Both the position numbers and the translations under genes were made by a program. A DNA stretch of 64,000 nt from contig LUCM01006012.1 in assembly GCA_008360955.1 (NCBI GenBank), positions 1-64,000 of the forward strand, in the 5' to 3' direction. The notes beneath the pieces are model-generated. The model was not told where the DNA came from, searched no databases, and saw only the letters and a program-made list of their open reading frames with translations. Within the stretch, counting starts at the first letter, position 1; each line of letters starts with the position of its first letter. Below, in pieces: positions 54,880 through 64,000 of the stretch. This DNA is from Fasciolopsis buskii. Taxonomy: Eukaryota; Platyhelminthes; Trematoda; Plagiorchiida; Fasciolidae.

Positions 54880-55062
54880 AGAATTTCTTTCTTCACTTCG
54901 TTCACTAATGAAACCATCATGTACATCAATTCCGAGAACAGTGTCACGATCAACAAAGGGCTCCCAAGTGTGGAAGTTGACCAGCCGCGGGAGGATTCGA
55001 ACCCACGACCTTCAAGTCCAAAGGTCTTGTCTGAGCAGTTTACTGGGCGCATAGCCAACTAT
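54880..55062 (-). mobile_element. tRNA-derived SINE S3
   Basis: Minus strand: head TGGCTATGCGCCCAGTAAAC (box A region, 55038-55057) and box B GGTTCGAATCC (54993-55003). The body CACTTGGGAGCCCTTTGTTG and ATCGTGACAC and the tail TTTCATTAGTGAACGAAGTG are shared with S1 and S2. The head differs from that of S2. Confidence 0.8.
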
Positions 55063-55067
55063 ATTAG

Positions 55068-58000
55068 AGTCGTTGATGGGATTCGTAAACAGGTTTAACT
55101 ATACTCCAAATTTTATGGGAACCCTCGCTGGTGTGAAATAATGCCTAACTCCGGCGAATGCACACCAAATATCTCACTAGAAAACAAAAAAATGGATGGA
55201 TTTCAAATCGCAGACCGATCATGTTGTTTCAAAAAGGGGCAAAATTTTTCGTTATTTTCATTCCACAAACATTCCGTGTATCCCAAAAAGCAAGCGTTTT
55301 ACATATTAGATTGTATTAGTGATCCCTGTTTGACGTCACTGAGTGCACCGGATGACGTAATCATCTCTGCACTGCTAGTGACAAGTGTGCACATCTTACG
55401 TCTGGTTTGTATCTAGCTTTCCGTAAGTATTAAATGTGTCCCGTGACCTTGGTTAGCCTTAGCACAATGATCCGAATCGTACACGGAGAACATATTACGT
55501 ATGCATGAAAACGTGATCCAGTAACTGTTGCATAAAGTGTGATTTAAGATATTTTGAGAAAATGTAGGACAAATAATTTGCTGATAGTATTGAGTATCTG
55601 ATGTGGATGAAAATGAATCAGAATGCAAAAAAATGCGTCAATATTAGATTGAAATAATTATTTATATTGATGAGTTATTATTGTTACTTGTTACAATTGT
55701 AATCCAGTACTAATGAATCACAAATTTCAGTAGGGAATAGGAAGAAACCCATCAAATAATCAGTAGCTATGGAAGGACGGAGATACAGTCTATATCCCAG
55801 CGATGACGCATTAAAACAGAAGAAAACACTGTCGCCTGGTAAACTCAACTTACCCACATACCAACCAAATGCGGACAAGAAGAAGATATCAGATATAAAC
55901 TGTAAGTGGAGAAGCAAATCAGAGTATGCCGATAAACGGGGTAACACTGATGCGCAGAAGAACGAGTATCTTATTGGGATGAGGAATAGATGTTAGCAAG
56001 AATTTCCTGCTCGGAATTGCCTTGGCTTTAACGTTATGAAATCAGTTTTATGGTAACAAATATATTTCAGATGCTCTAATTGGAGTCAACCTCGGTTCTT
56101 CACGTCCAAACTCACCGCGGTGTTGCTTGTCTTGATGTCCGGACCAATCTTCACTGTTTGCACACCCAAATAACTTTGCCAGTCAATAAGTTTGGCATAG
56201 GGAACCATCACATGTTCTGGAATATGTGGGAGCCATCAACGGTCGTTTGCTCTCAACGAACCTGGTTCTCGTTGTTCTACCGTCAACAGCTGAGTAAAGC
56301 CGTTCACCTCACACCAAGGCCTCAACTTCATATACGAAATCCGACCTCGATGAAAGATCCAAAAATAATGGCCACCGGAACATGTTAGTGATCAATAAAT
56401 TTCATTCAGTTGATCAGTACCATTGTCTCACTTCATCACCCACAAAAGCGGCTGCTGACAACATTTCGCGACGCTTCTGTTATGTCTCAATACTGAGCAC
56501 TGAATTCCAGCGGCCATATCAACAAAATGATACGAACCTGGTCCAACGCTACAAAACTCGTTCATAAATGAGCGTGTGACTCTTATGCTAGTGATCATAG
56601 ATAACTCCTCGGTCATGCCAAACATCGTTAGCTCTAAATTAATATCGTGCCTTGTCTATGGCCTCGTGGCAAAGTGCCAGTTAGCTGGAATGACAGCCGA
56701 GTTTGAACGGTGGGACAAAATCGCAGAATAAAACGTGAACTTGTGAGAAAAGACGAGTTCCGGAGCCAGTGCCGGAGCTAGAAGATATCACAATGTAAGT
56801 AATTGCTTCAGCTTCCACCGTAAGTCAAAACGCGAAGAAATGGACTATCGGAAGTAACGGATGAGGTGAATATCACATAGGCCGCAAGAGGTTACCATAA
56901 AAGTGAACTTATATGGAGGAATAGACGAAAATGGTGTAACCAAAAATATGGCAAATCGTTCACCTCGATGCTGTTTGAATCCACACTTGAGAGTTATTCA
57001 TTGATTTGTACTGCATGTGTTCTACTATTTGAACTGCTAAGCTAGACCAACAGGTGGACTGGTCATTTCGAACTACTAAGCTGAACTTCTTCGATCACTT
57101 CCCCTAGCGAGGTCCGGCAATATCGGGTTCAACCTGGCCGACTGATGGGCTATTGTTTTGGTCATCATCGTGATGAAAATCAATACCAGGATAGTATCCT
57201 ATTTCAGATCCTGAAAACCAGCATTCCAACTTTACGAAGCCCACTATTTTCTCTTATTTGGCCCGTATGGGATAGGAAAATTCTCCAAACGTGGACGACC
57301 TGCTCTGCTTGCTGCACACGAAGAGGTCCACAAACGCCTCATCTCTTTGCGAGTCCCGTTATACAAAAGCAACCAGTGTTGTTTTTCACGAAGTAGAGAT
57401 GCGTGTATTGAATATCTATTTCGTGTATTGGCTTGAACGATATGCTTATTATTTCTGGTCGCGGCATTTTCAAGTCCTGTCGATTTCGTATATTTATTTT
57501 TTTCTATTTTATGAGGCAACATCGTGAATAAGACAGTGGTTAATGAGGCTAGATCAAGTGCTTAACGCCGCATGATGACCATGATGATCTTTACGCGACG
57601 AATTGTAGAATGCCGCTTCGAATAATCCCATTCAGTCACAGACAAACTAATCCGGTTTGACGTCGTCACAGTTAATCAGTGCGGGGAATGGTTTGAAGCA
57701 ATTAGATGCTAGAAAATCGCATACGTCTATTAAGGCAACACGGGCGTACCATTGTTTCTGTGATGAAGAAGATCCAGTGTGTCCAGTCGGTTCTAGCTTC
57801 ATCAAGATTACTTTCTATCACCAGTCCTAATCACGAAACAGGTGGCGTAATGTAAAATTTACAAAAGATATTGGTGTTCTGCGAGGAAATATTGGGATTT
57901 CCGATTCGACGATAATGAATATTATGCAAAAAACCATTGGTCAAATACCAACCGCTTGAAGAACTTAGACAAATTTCAACCTAATGATGATGTGATTATG

Positions 58001-58735
58001 CAGGAACCCAAATCCTCTAACTCAGTGCAATAAGCCCAAGTACAAAAAATGTACGAGTTTTTTTCTGTTGATTGGCTTGGGAATCAATCTGACGGGGTTG
58101 AAATGAGCCACATGTGAGACTACTGCACATGGCACTCGTCAGACTGTGACGTGCGTAATACAGGCTATTGAAACTTACTCATTTTCTCAGGACATGCGTG
58201 ATTCAAATCAATGATCAATTTTCTTGCATAGATTTCATACACATTGTGATGGAAAAAGTCATTACGTATCTAACTGTCTGGTAAATTTGTATCAGTTCAC
58301 GTGAAAATCCATGACTCGAAACAGAGGAAAAACGGAGTACCGACGGTGACTTCAATTATCGGTTGAAATCGGTTCTGATGGGCGAATACGGAAACCTCAT
58401 ATCAACCATTTGATAATGGGTATAAACAAAAGAATTCAAGTTTTTGACATCACAAAAATAAACTACTGCCGTGTTTTTTGAACAATACTGCATTTGCCGA
58501 TTGAAAGATTTACCACACATGTCATCCACAACGGCCAAGTTTCTGAGCCATGTAGCTGACATGACCACAGTTACGTGACAGAAACTCGACCTCCGGTCGG
58601 TAACTGGATGGCGTGATGACGTCACAGATGCGTTAAACTGATAGAAGCCAATCGACCATAATGCACATATGAAGAAGTTTCACCCGATATACAATCATCA
58701 AAGGAGAAGTATCTGCCCAAGAAAAAAGTAAAAAT
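55068..58735. other. Unassigned 3.7 kb stretch
   Basis: ORFs of 70-102 codons (55141-55416, 55684-55947, 56080-56388, 57145-57527, 58356-58625) on both strands show no recognised motif. No repeat copies identified. Confidence 0.35.
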
Positions 58736-58739
58736 TATC

Positions 58740-59885
58740 TACTACACCCAATTCTTCCCTCGGGGGAGATCAAGATCTTGCTTTGGATTATTCCAGTCCC
58801 GAAACAGCATCAGGTACCTTAAAGACGCAAAACGTGGCCCAAACATAAGTCCATTTTCGTCCGGACAACCGAGAAAAACCTGGAAATTAGATGTGTTCTC
58901 AATCAGAAGACTAACACCAGACAGCCTCCTATCTGAGCACATGTCAATTGCACTATTCACACAGAAGAATTGGGCGATTTCCATTATCATTTTAATTGCA
59001 AAGTTAAATAGAAAGTTTAAGAGCGGTCAACTCTGGCAAACGAAACTTCTTGTGGGGAAGTCGGGTGAAACATCGACGTAAGCCCAGATTTGGCTTCGGC
59101 TGTTCGAACGGATTCCTCTTGTTTTGTTTCGGCTAGAATCGGCCCCGTAGAACTGAACGATCGACTGAACCTAATGTCACTTTCAAACCACGAAAGACAG
59201 GAATCGTGAGTCCACGGAAGGCGAGCTTATGTTCTAAGATTTATCGCAGAGTGGATATTTGGTAAATACAACCGTGACCTTGTCGGAAATAGGACTGAAT
59301 CTCACGCGTTCGTTTTTTTTGCTACCTCTAGGTAACGATCAAATGGAAAAGGCCGCGAGCAGTTTCAATGAGATGCTCATCAAACTAGTTCCGCTGCGAT
59401 TTTTACATGAGGACCTGTCGCCTTGTACAATCACAAATTCACAGCACCCATTAGGGATCTGTTTTATTGTCTAAAATGATTCTAGTAGTTTTGTCAAAAT
59501 CCATGGTAATACCTTGGCACAGTCTTTGAAAGAGGACGAAGACAGTTCATCTGGCCCAGCATCCTAGAGCCTTTTAATAAAATTTACCTCCTTGAAGACT
59601 GGTATATCTGACGAGGACTGATAGCCACGCGCAGTGTTCCCTTTGCTGGATCAAAGAGAGTCCATTATGGAAGTGGACCAACCAAATTGTTCCACCCAAT
59701 GTTCCATGCGATTATCCTGATAATACATCTGTGAGTCTTCAGATTCCTAGACTACCGCGATTGCACTTGGCTTCCGTGAACCAATACTAGTCATCACTGG
59801 GTAAAATTTGCGATTAGTGCCGACAGACGAAGTCTGCACTATTTCCTCACATCTCTCTTATCTACAATTGGCCGCGATCATTTTT
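58740..59885 (-). pseudogene. LINE-B reverse transcriptase relic (copy B3)
   Basis: Minus strand in order: IKRL-stop-DAGPDELSSSSFKD (RT start), KLLESF, KNRSGTSLMSISLKLLAAFS (family form ENHRGISLMSVASKLLA), QISTLR/ILEHKLAFRGLTIPVF with GLKVTLGSVDRSVL (family form FLDLKAAFDSVDR; catalytic Asp lost), and an AYVDVSP segment. Then come MIMEIAQFFCVNSAIDMCSD, SLLIENTSNFQVFLG (the YADD box just before it is deleted) and MLFRDWNNPKQDL (family form MLLQDW). It is homologous to copy B2 block by block. Both catalytic motifs are destroyed. Confidence 0.78.
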
Positions 59886-59889
59886 CAAG

Positions 59890-60950
59890 CTCCCAGCGTC
59901 TCAGGAAGTTGAGCATTTCGTTGTATGTGTGTGTCGTCCGCAGAGGTGGGCCTGTGAACACCTAGGACAGATGACATAAAAAAAGATTCATCGTCTGTTA
60001 GGCCCACATAACCCGGGGTATTGCTTGGCAGGTGATGCTGAATGCAGGGATTCGTTGAACTGCCGCCGTTGTTCGCTCGGACCATGGGTGGTTGGTACTG
60101 ACCACAACCGCTTGGAAAGCTCCGACTGAAGCTCAAGTCGATGACTACCGCCCAAAAGTAGTTGTGCAGGATGGGTGATTTTTTCGCAGTTGCAACCGCA
60201 AGCTGTGTGCAGATAAAAAACAAGAAATAATGTGTGGCTTGAATCCATAGGTTTGGGCCATAACGACTGATAACCCACGGTCGATTTGCATTACCTGAAG
60301 CTAATAACAGTGAGATCAATCTGACTCTAACCCTTGACTTCTACGGAAGGTACCAGGTGTGTCGATGATGATTTTACGACACAGGTTTTTGGTCACTAGA
60401 AACACTGTAATCGAAAAAAATCTGAATGAAGCAATCGCCGTTATCCGTGTGCTCGGCTTTGACTGTGAGTGGATCTCAGAATCGCCTTTCTGTCTCCGAG
60501 AAAAATCCAACTTGGACGTCGAAATCAGTGCAACGGCTGCAACATCCGTTGAACATACGCTCCGACGTACTCCGGACTCGTCGCGTTGGGACTGTAGCCG
60601 ATAGAACAGACGCAGACACGGTGAACAAACGATGGCTTGTCAGTCGATTGTTACTGACATAGGCAGAACCCTCCAACCGCGCAGCACACAAATGGTTATT
60701 GACTGGGATCAAGTCTACCGGTGCACACTCGGCTCTCAACCATGCCGGTGCCAGCATAATCATCAACTGACACTGAAGCACTAAAAAGACGGAAAGCTAG
60801 GTTAGACTGAGACGTTAAGGAGTGGTTATGGAAGTGTGGTCTTCTGTTTCGGAAGCGCGTTTTACACGCATTTTGAAGGTCTTAAGATCCCCATCTATCG
60901 CAGCCTGTTGTTCTATCTAGTTTAGTGTGAGGACATCGAAGGCAGCCAAG
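59890..60950 (-). pseudogene. LINE-B endonuclease relic (copy B3)
   Basis: Minus strand: LAAFDVLTLN-stop-IEQQAA near 60930 (family form LAAFNVRTLxQIGQQA), VDLIPVNNHLCAARLEG (60670-60720), RLFTVSAS, CTDFDVQVGFFSETERRF (60476-60530; GDFNAQV is degraded) and HTDNGD. A block follows that corresponds to QIDHIAISYRW (read as VDLTVISFR, His lost), then FLVFYLHTACGC, SRHRL-like linker residues and ELSKRLWSV. Metal-binding residues are lost at two of the three sites I could locate. The frame 59885-60319 (144 codons) is a chance opening through this relic. Confidence 0.75.
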
Positions 60951-60964
60951 TGATAGAAGCATTA

Positions 60965-61812
60965 AGTAATGCGTCTAAATTTACTCCTTGATCGTTCGCT
61001 GACGCTGTGAGCAGATAAGCCTACAAAACTGCAGCTAGTCACGGTATCATTTATGGTCTCTGTTGTCGGAAAAATGAAGGTTGGCCAGGTCAACTACAGA
61101 AAGGGTGCTAGGCACATTAAATGGAGTGATAATTCGCGGCTGCCCACAACACAGGAGTATTTTTCTCTGCGAACCACAACGGGAACCTTTCACTCAAACG
61201 TATGGTCTTCACTAAAGAGTTCGTGGTTTGCCGCACTGAAAAATGACTGAAACCCAATTAAATTTATGGACGAAATCAACGTGAAATCACTGCGGATAAG
61301 TCTACGCCAACCGGTTCATTTTCGTTTGATTTCAAAATACCGGACATTATGTTCGTTTGGACTGCAAACGAAAGTGTTTTTAAATATTGTGTGCAAGCAC
61401 CGGTATTGGTGTTATTTTGCGTGTGGAGTTTTTCGGACACGAATTCAGCCACTCGAATGGAAATTTCGCTGTCGGCGAAAAAGCGATAGATCACATTGAA
61501 ACGATGTAAAATCTCTACGACCACACCCATTCGGTTGAGAATTCCATTACAAAGACTGAATGCATTGAATATAAATCTTCCTCTAATATATTTGTGTAAA
61601 TCCTGGAGCTGGATTTCACCAACGTATTTGCCCTGGAAAGACGCTATAGAACTGTAAACCTCAAAGGATAGCCTGTGAATTTAATTGCGTAGAATGGAAG
61701 AGTTCGTCGAGGTGTGATGGGCCTTAAGCGATCTTTCTTTTTCCTTTTTCTTTCTCCCTCGTTCACTGTTTTCCCTCTTCGTCATGGTTCCACTATCATG
61801 TGATCTGTACTC

Positions 61813-61815
<3 letters not shown>
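60965..61815. other. Unassigned
   Basis: ORFs 61053-61250 (+), 61266-61499 (+) and 61276-61530 (-) are unrecognised. The part nearest 60965 may be LINE-B 5' sequence, but there is no second copy to compare. A pyrimidine-rich run lies at 61730-61765. Confidence 0.4.

Positions 61816-61817
<2 letters not shown>

Positions 61818-61858
<41 letters not shown>
61818..61858. repeat. AT microsatellite
   Basis: About 20 uninterrupted AT units, the longest in the window. Confidence 0.98.
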
Positions 61859-61861
<3 letters not shown>

Positions 61862-62024
61862 TCCTGTCATTACTTCTCAATAATGGGATTACATATACAC
61901 ATGGACCTCGATAAATCCAACACCGGAAACATAACACCGGCAGAATAAAGACCGAAAAACGATTAAGTTGTACCGAATATGATTCTTTTAATAATAACAA
62001 ATAAAATGTTGTCCTTATCAGGAC

Positions 62025-62183
62025 CACATGATGTAAGGAGTGTATCGAAAAATCGATGCGCCATGTATTGGTTTTAATTTTTTTATTGTAAAACTTGCCT
62101 TGAGAAAGACTATCCACTGTAGTCGAAACGTTGGCGCATTACATCTACCCACAAAGCTGTGTTATTAACATTATGTCATTCAC
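62025..62183 (+). repeat. Hairpin repeat H, copy 3, with flanking block
   Basis: 62025-62076 carries the block AAGGAGTGTATCGAAAAATC also seen at 52425-52475. It is followed by a T-rich run and then repeat H: TGTAAAACTTGCCTTGAGAA, a stem GACTA...TAGTC with a mispaired middle, GAAACGTTGGCGCATTACAT, and the end TGTGTTATTAACATTATGTC. Confidence 0.75.
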
Positions 62184-62187
62184 AATT

Positions 62188-63478
62188 AAAAACGTTGTCC
62201 GTTTGGCAGTGTTCCGTCTCAGGCAGACTGTAGACAGTTGATAAGCACAAAGTCACACGGTCGCCCTAATGAAAACCGAAAAGTTGAAGTTAGCCATTCG
62301 CATGTTCAAACGAGCAAATCGAGTCTAAAAAACGGCCTCGATTGTGATGATTCTGCAGGGGGACAGCAAAATAAGTGCACAAAGCAAGACTAACGGGGAT
62401 CATGCATGCCAGTGATAGTATTTCTCCTCGGAATAGCAAAAAATCCTTCGTTACGGGACCATAGTGGCCGTAAAATTTGTTCCAGGCATGAAAAGAAGAG
62501 GTTTCAATGAGGGCCGCATTCCTCAAAACTCCAGAGAGAAATGTCTTAAACAAAACAGTCTAGTAAGGTGCGAGTTTTGCCATCGAGACTGCATCATAGA
62601 CGACAAACGCAGCGTCGAGATAAATTGCGCATATATAAGTAACATTGAACAGAACAGACTGGTGTTTGAGACAGAATACCTTGGTAACTTCGCACCTTAC
62701 TTTAACTACCCATGTTACGAAAAAATACGGACAGTACCTATTCGTGTCCTTCAGGGATTAAGTACGAACGAGCAGGCCAGATGAACACCTGATCGGCGTT
62801 TACTCCATAAAGCGCCGGTAAATCAAATGGTCAAAGCCTCGAGTTACGCCCAATCAAAATAACGACAATCACATAACAGTTAACAATAAGTCAACAAGTT
62901 ACGTCCTAACTTCGAGAAATGTAAAGACGATGAGAATAATACTGAGCGTATTTCTGTTGTCTCCATTTGGGTTCAAGAGTATAAATTTCCAATTATCGTA
63001 CTCTGAACTCTAATTGTGTCCAACAAGAGCAATCATAATCATCATTCCGAGACAACCGTATGGATTTTGCTGACTCTTACTCTGAGAATAGAATTGATTT
63101 ATGCACCAATGGTTGATGGAAGCATTTTGCACATCATATAACAGAACACGCAGGGTTCAGTTCAACACAACACAAAATAAGGGAAAAAACAGCTTGATGG
63201 TTGGATGTGTATTTTAACGTAGCAACTAAGGCAGAACACACCAATAAATTTGACCGACTTAACAACATACAAGAATGCAAAACAATGACTTCAACAACAG
63301 CACAGAATCGACTAACAGAAAAATGTCAATTGAGAGCACTGGGTGTTATATGGAATAAGTCCATTTGATAGAAGCGGATTGGCTAAACTTTCTGTAACGA
63401 GATACGCAGTACCTTACTTGGAGTTTGGTTGGGTGAACTTGCGATTTCGCGATCGTTACAATCGCAAAAATGTGTCAT
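62188..63478. other. Unassigned
   Basis: ORF 62464-62784 (+, 106 codons) contains a CEFCHRDC stretch that could be a coincidental Cys pair; no family recognised. No repeats seen between repeat H and the LINE at 63483. Confidence 0.4.
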
Positions 63479-63482
63479 GGTC

Positions 63483-64000
63483 CGTCGAGCGTGGTGGGTA
63501 GTAATAAGTAGGCTACTGCTCAGAGTTTCCTCTCTATTATTCAACCTGTCTCTTCTGTCTCCAACCAAATCTCTTTGCCCCTTCTGCCTACCCATAGTGG
63601 CCCTACTGATAACACGCCCAAAACTCACAGTGGTTCATTGTCAAACAGTTTAGTAACCGGTGTTCAGTCTGCTGGCTCACATTTTCTCAAGCCTCGTCAG
63701 CCTCTGAATCTCGGTTCCTTTAATGTGCGCACTTTAATGCAGGCTGGCCAACATGTGTGTTTGGCTCTGAGAGTGGACACACTTTCGACTGACGTCTGCT
63801 GCGTCAGTGGAACACGAAGTTAGGAATTCATCATAGTAGAGTAATTCAACTAACTGCGTCAAACGTCTCGTCAAGATATCACCTGCACAAATCAGAAAAC
63901 GAAGCAGCTTGAGATGTGAGTCAATGCGGGATGACATCAAATGAGAAAGCTGAAGCGGCTCTTTTAGAATCGACCCCACCAAATTTGAAAAGAACTGCGT
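63483..64000 (+). mobile_element. LINE-A copy A9, 5' portion, runs off the window
   Basis: Aligns with 12715-13150 of A5 and 45835-46320 of A8. The leader and the first ORF codons are missing (similarity starts near GTGGGTAGTAATAAGTA). It reads KPRQPLNLGSFNVRTLMQAG (about 63691-63750) and DVCCVSGTRS, where the metal-site Glu (SETR) is replaced by Gly. It then decays through stops to the KAEAAL segment at the window edge. The remainder lies beyond 64000. Confidence 0.88.

Larger units (their letters stand above)
58740..60960 (-). mobile_element. LINE-B copy B3, endonuclease to RT
   Basis: A minus-strand LINE relic from the endonuclease N-terminus (about 60930) to just past RT motif C (58740). 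Its RT end matches copy B2 (6790-7140), for example TTACGTCGATGTTTCA in both. The 3' half (LINE C-terminal tail and UTR) is absent. It is heavily decayed and readable only block by block. Confidence 0.8.

Noticed and set aside
54990..55060. tRNA gene on the minus strand
   Set aside because: Box B is excellent, but body and tail match SINE copies S1 and S2.
56090..56115. Shared CAACCTCGGTT motif with 868-880 as a repeat
   Set aside because: Match is about 12 bases and does not extend.
59885..60319. 144-codon ORF as a host gene
   Set aside because: Neighbouring frames read LINE-B endonuclease blocks in order, so it is a chance frame across a LINE relic.
1..64000. CRISPR arrays, operons, prophage or bacterial systems
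   Set aside because: No regularly spaced direct repeats, no long adjacent coding genes and no bacterial signals; the content is eukaryotic mobile-element sequence.

Overview
The window looks like a repeat-rich intergenic or intronic stretch from a flatworm genome, most likely a digenean trematode. Reasons: no operons, ribosome-binding sites or long bacterial-type ORFs; many AT and CA microsatellites; tRNA-derived SINEs; Penelope-like elements with RT and GIY-YIG relics; and many degenerate copies of an APE-endonuclease/RT LINE of the kind abundant in trematode genomes (motifs close to LNVRTLMQ, QIDHIAI, FLDLKGAFDS, RQGCP, YADD, LLQDW, YGCETW). The species cannot be fixed by eye. I find no host protein-coding gene I can defend.

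Layout. 1-19.4 kb is a dense graveyard of two related LINE families, called here LINE-A and LINE-B. LINE-A copies: 1-268 (+), 2687-3258 (-), 8843-10745 (-), 10748-11217 (+), 12285-15690 (+, 5' and 3' ends both present), 16012-16500 (+) and 16512-19405 (-, with a SINE nested inside). LINE-B copies: 1810-2018 (+, family assignment tentative) and 6240-8340 (+). A small palindromic MITE sits between AT microsatellites at 4.35 kb. 19.4-45.4 kb is poorer in recognisable elements: two Penelope-like RT relics (21465-21970 and 25200-26095, both -), several tRNA-derived SINE copies, one copy of a hairpin repeat at 36.0 kb and long stretches where I recognise nothing. 45.4-47.6 kb is a LINE-A copy that has its 5' end but lacks its 3' half. 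49.2-50.05 kb is the best Penelope-like relic (RT tail, GIY-YIG, C-terminal tail). 52.4-55.1 kb holds hairpin repeats and SINEs. 58.7-61.0 kb is a long LINE-B relic (-). The window ends inside another LINE-A 5' portion (63483-64000, +).

Every element is broken by stops, frameshifts, deletions or lost catalytic residues, so nothing here looks autonomously active. The points most worth a second look are: (1) a 1.21 kb tract nearly identical between two LINE-A copies whose flanks are much more diverged; (2) a similar inverted tract of about 0.6 kb shared by copies 28 kb apart; (3) a four-copy repeat carrying a short hairpin followed by GAAACG, resembling but not matching a hammerhead ribozyme; and (4) a SINE family with a common tail behind different tRNA-like heads. 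I did not find a convincing new biological system; these are mobile-element and genome-dynamics observations.
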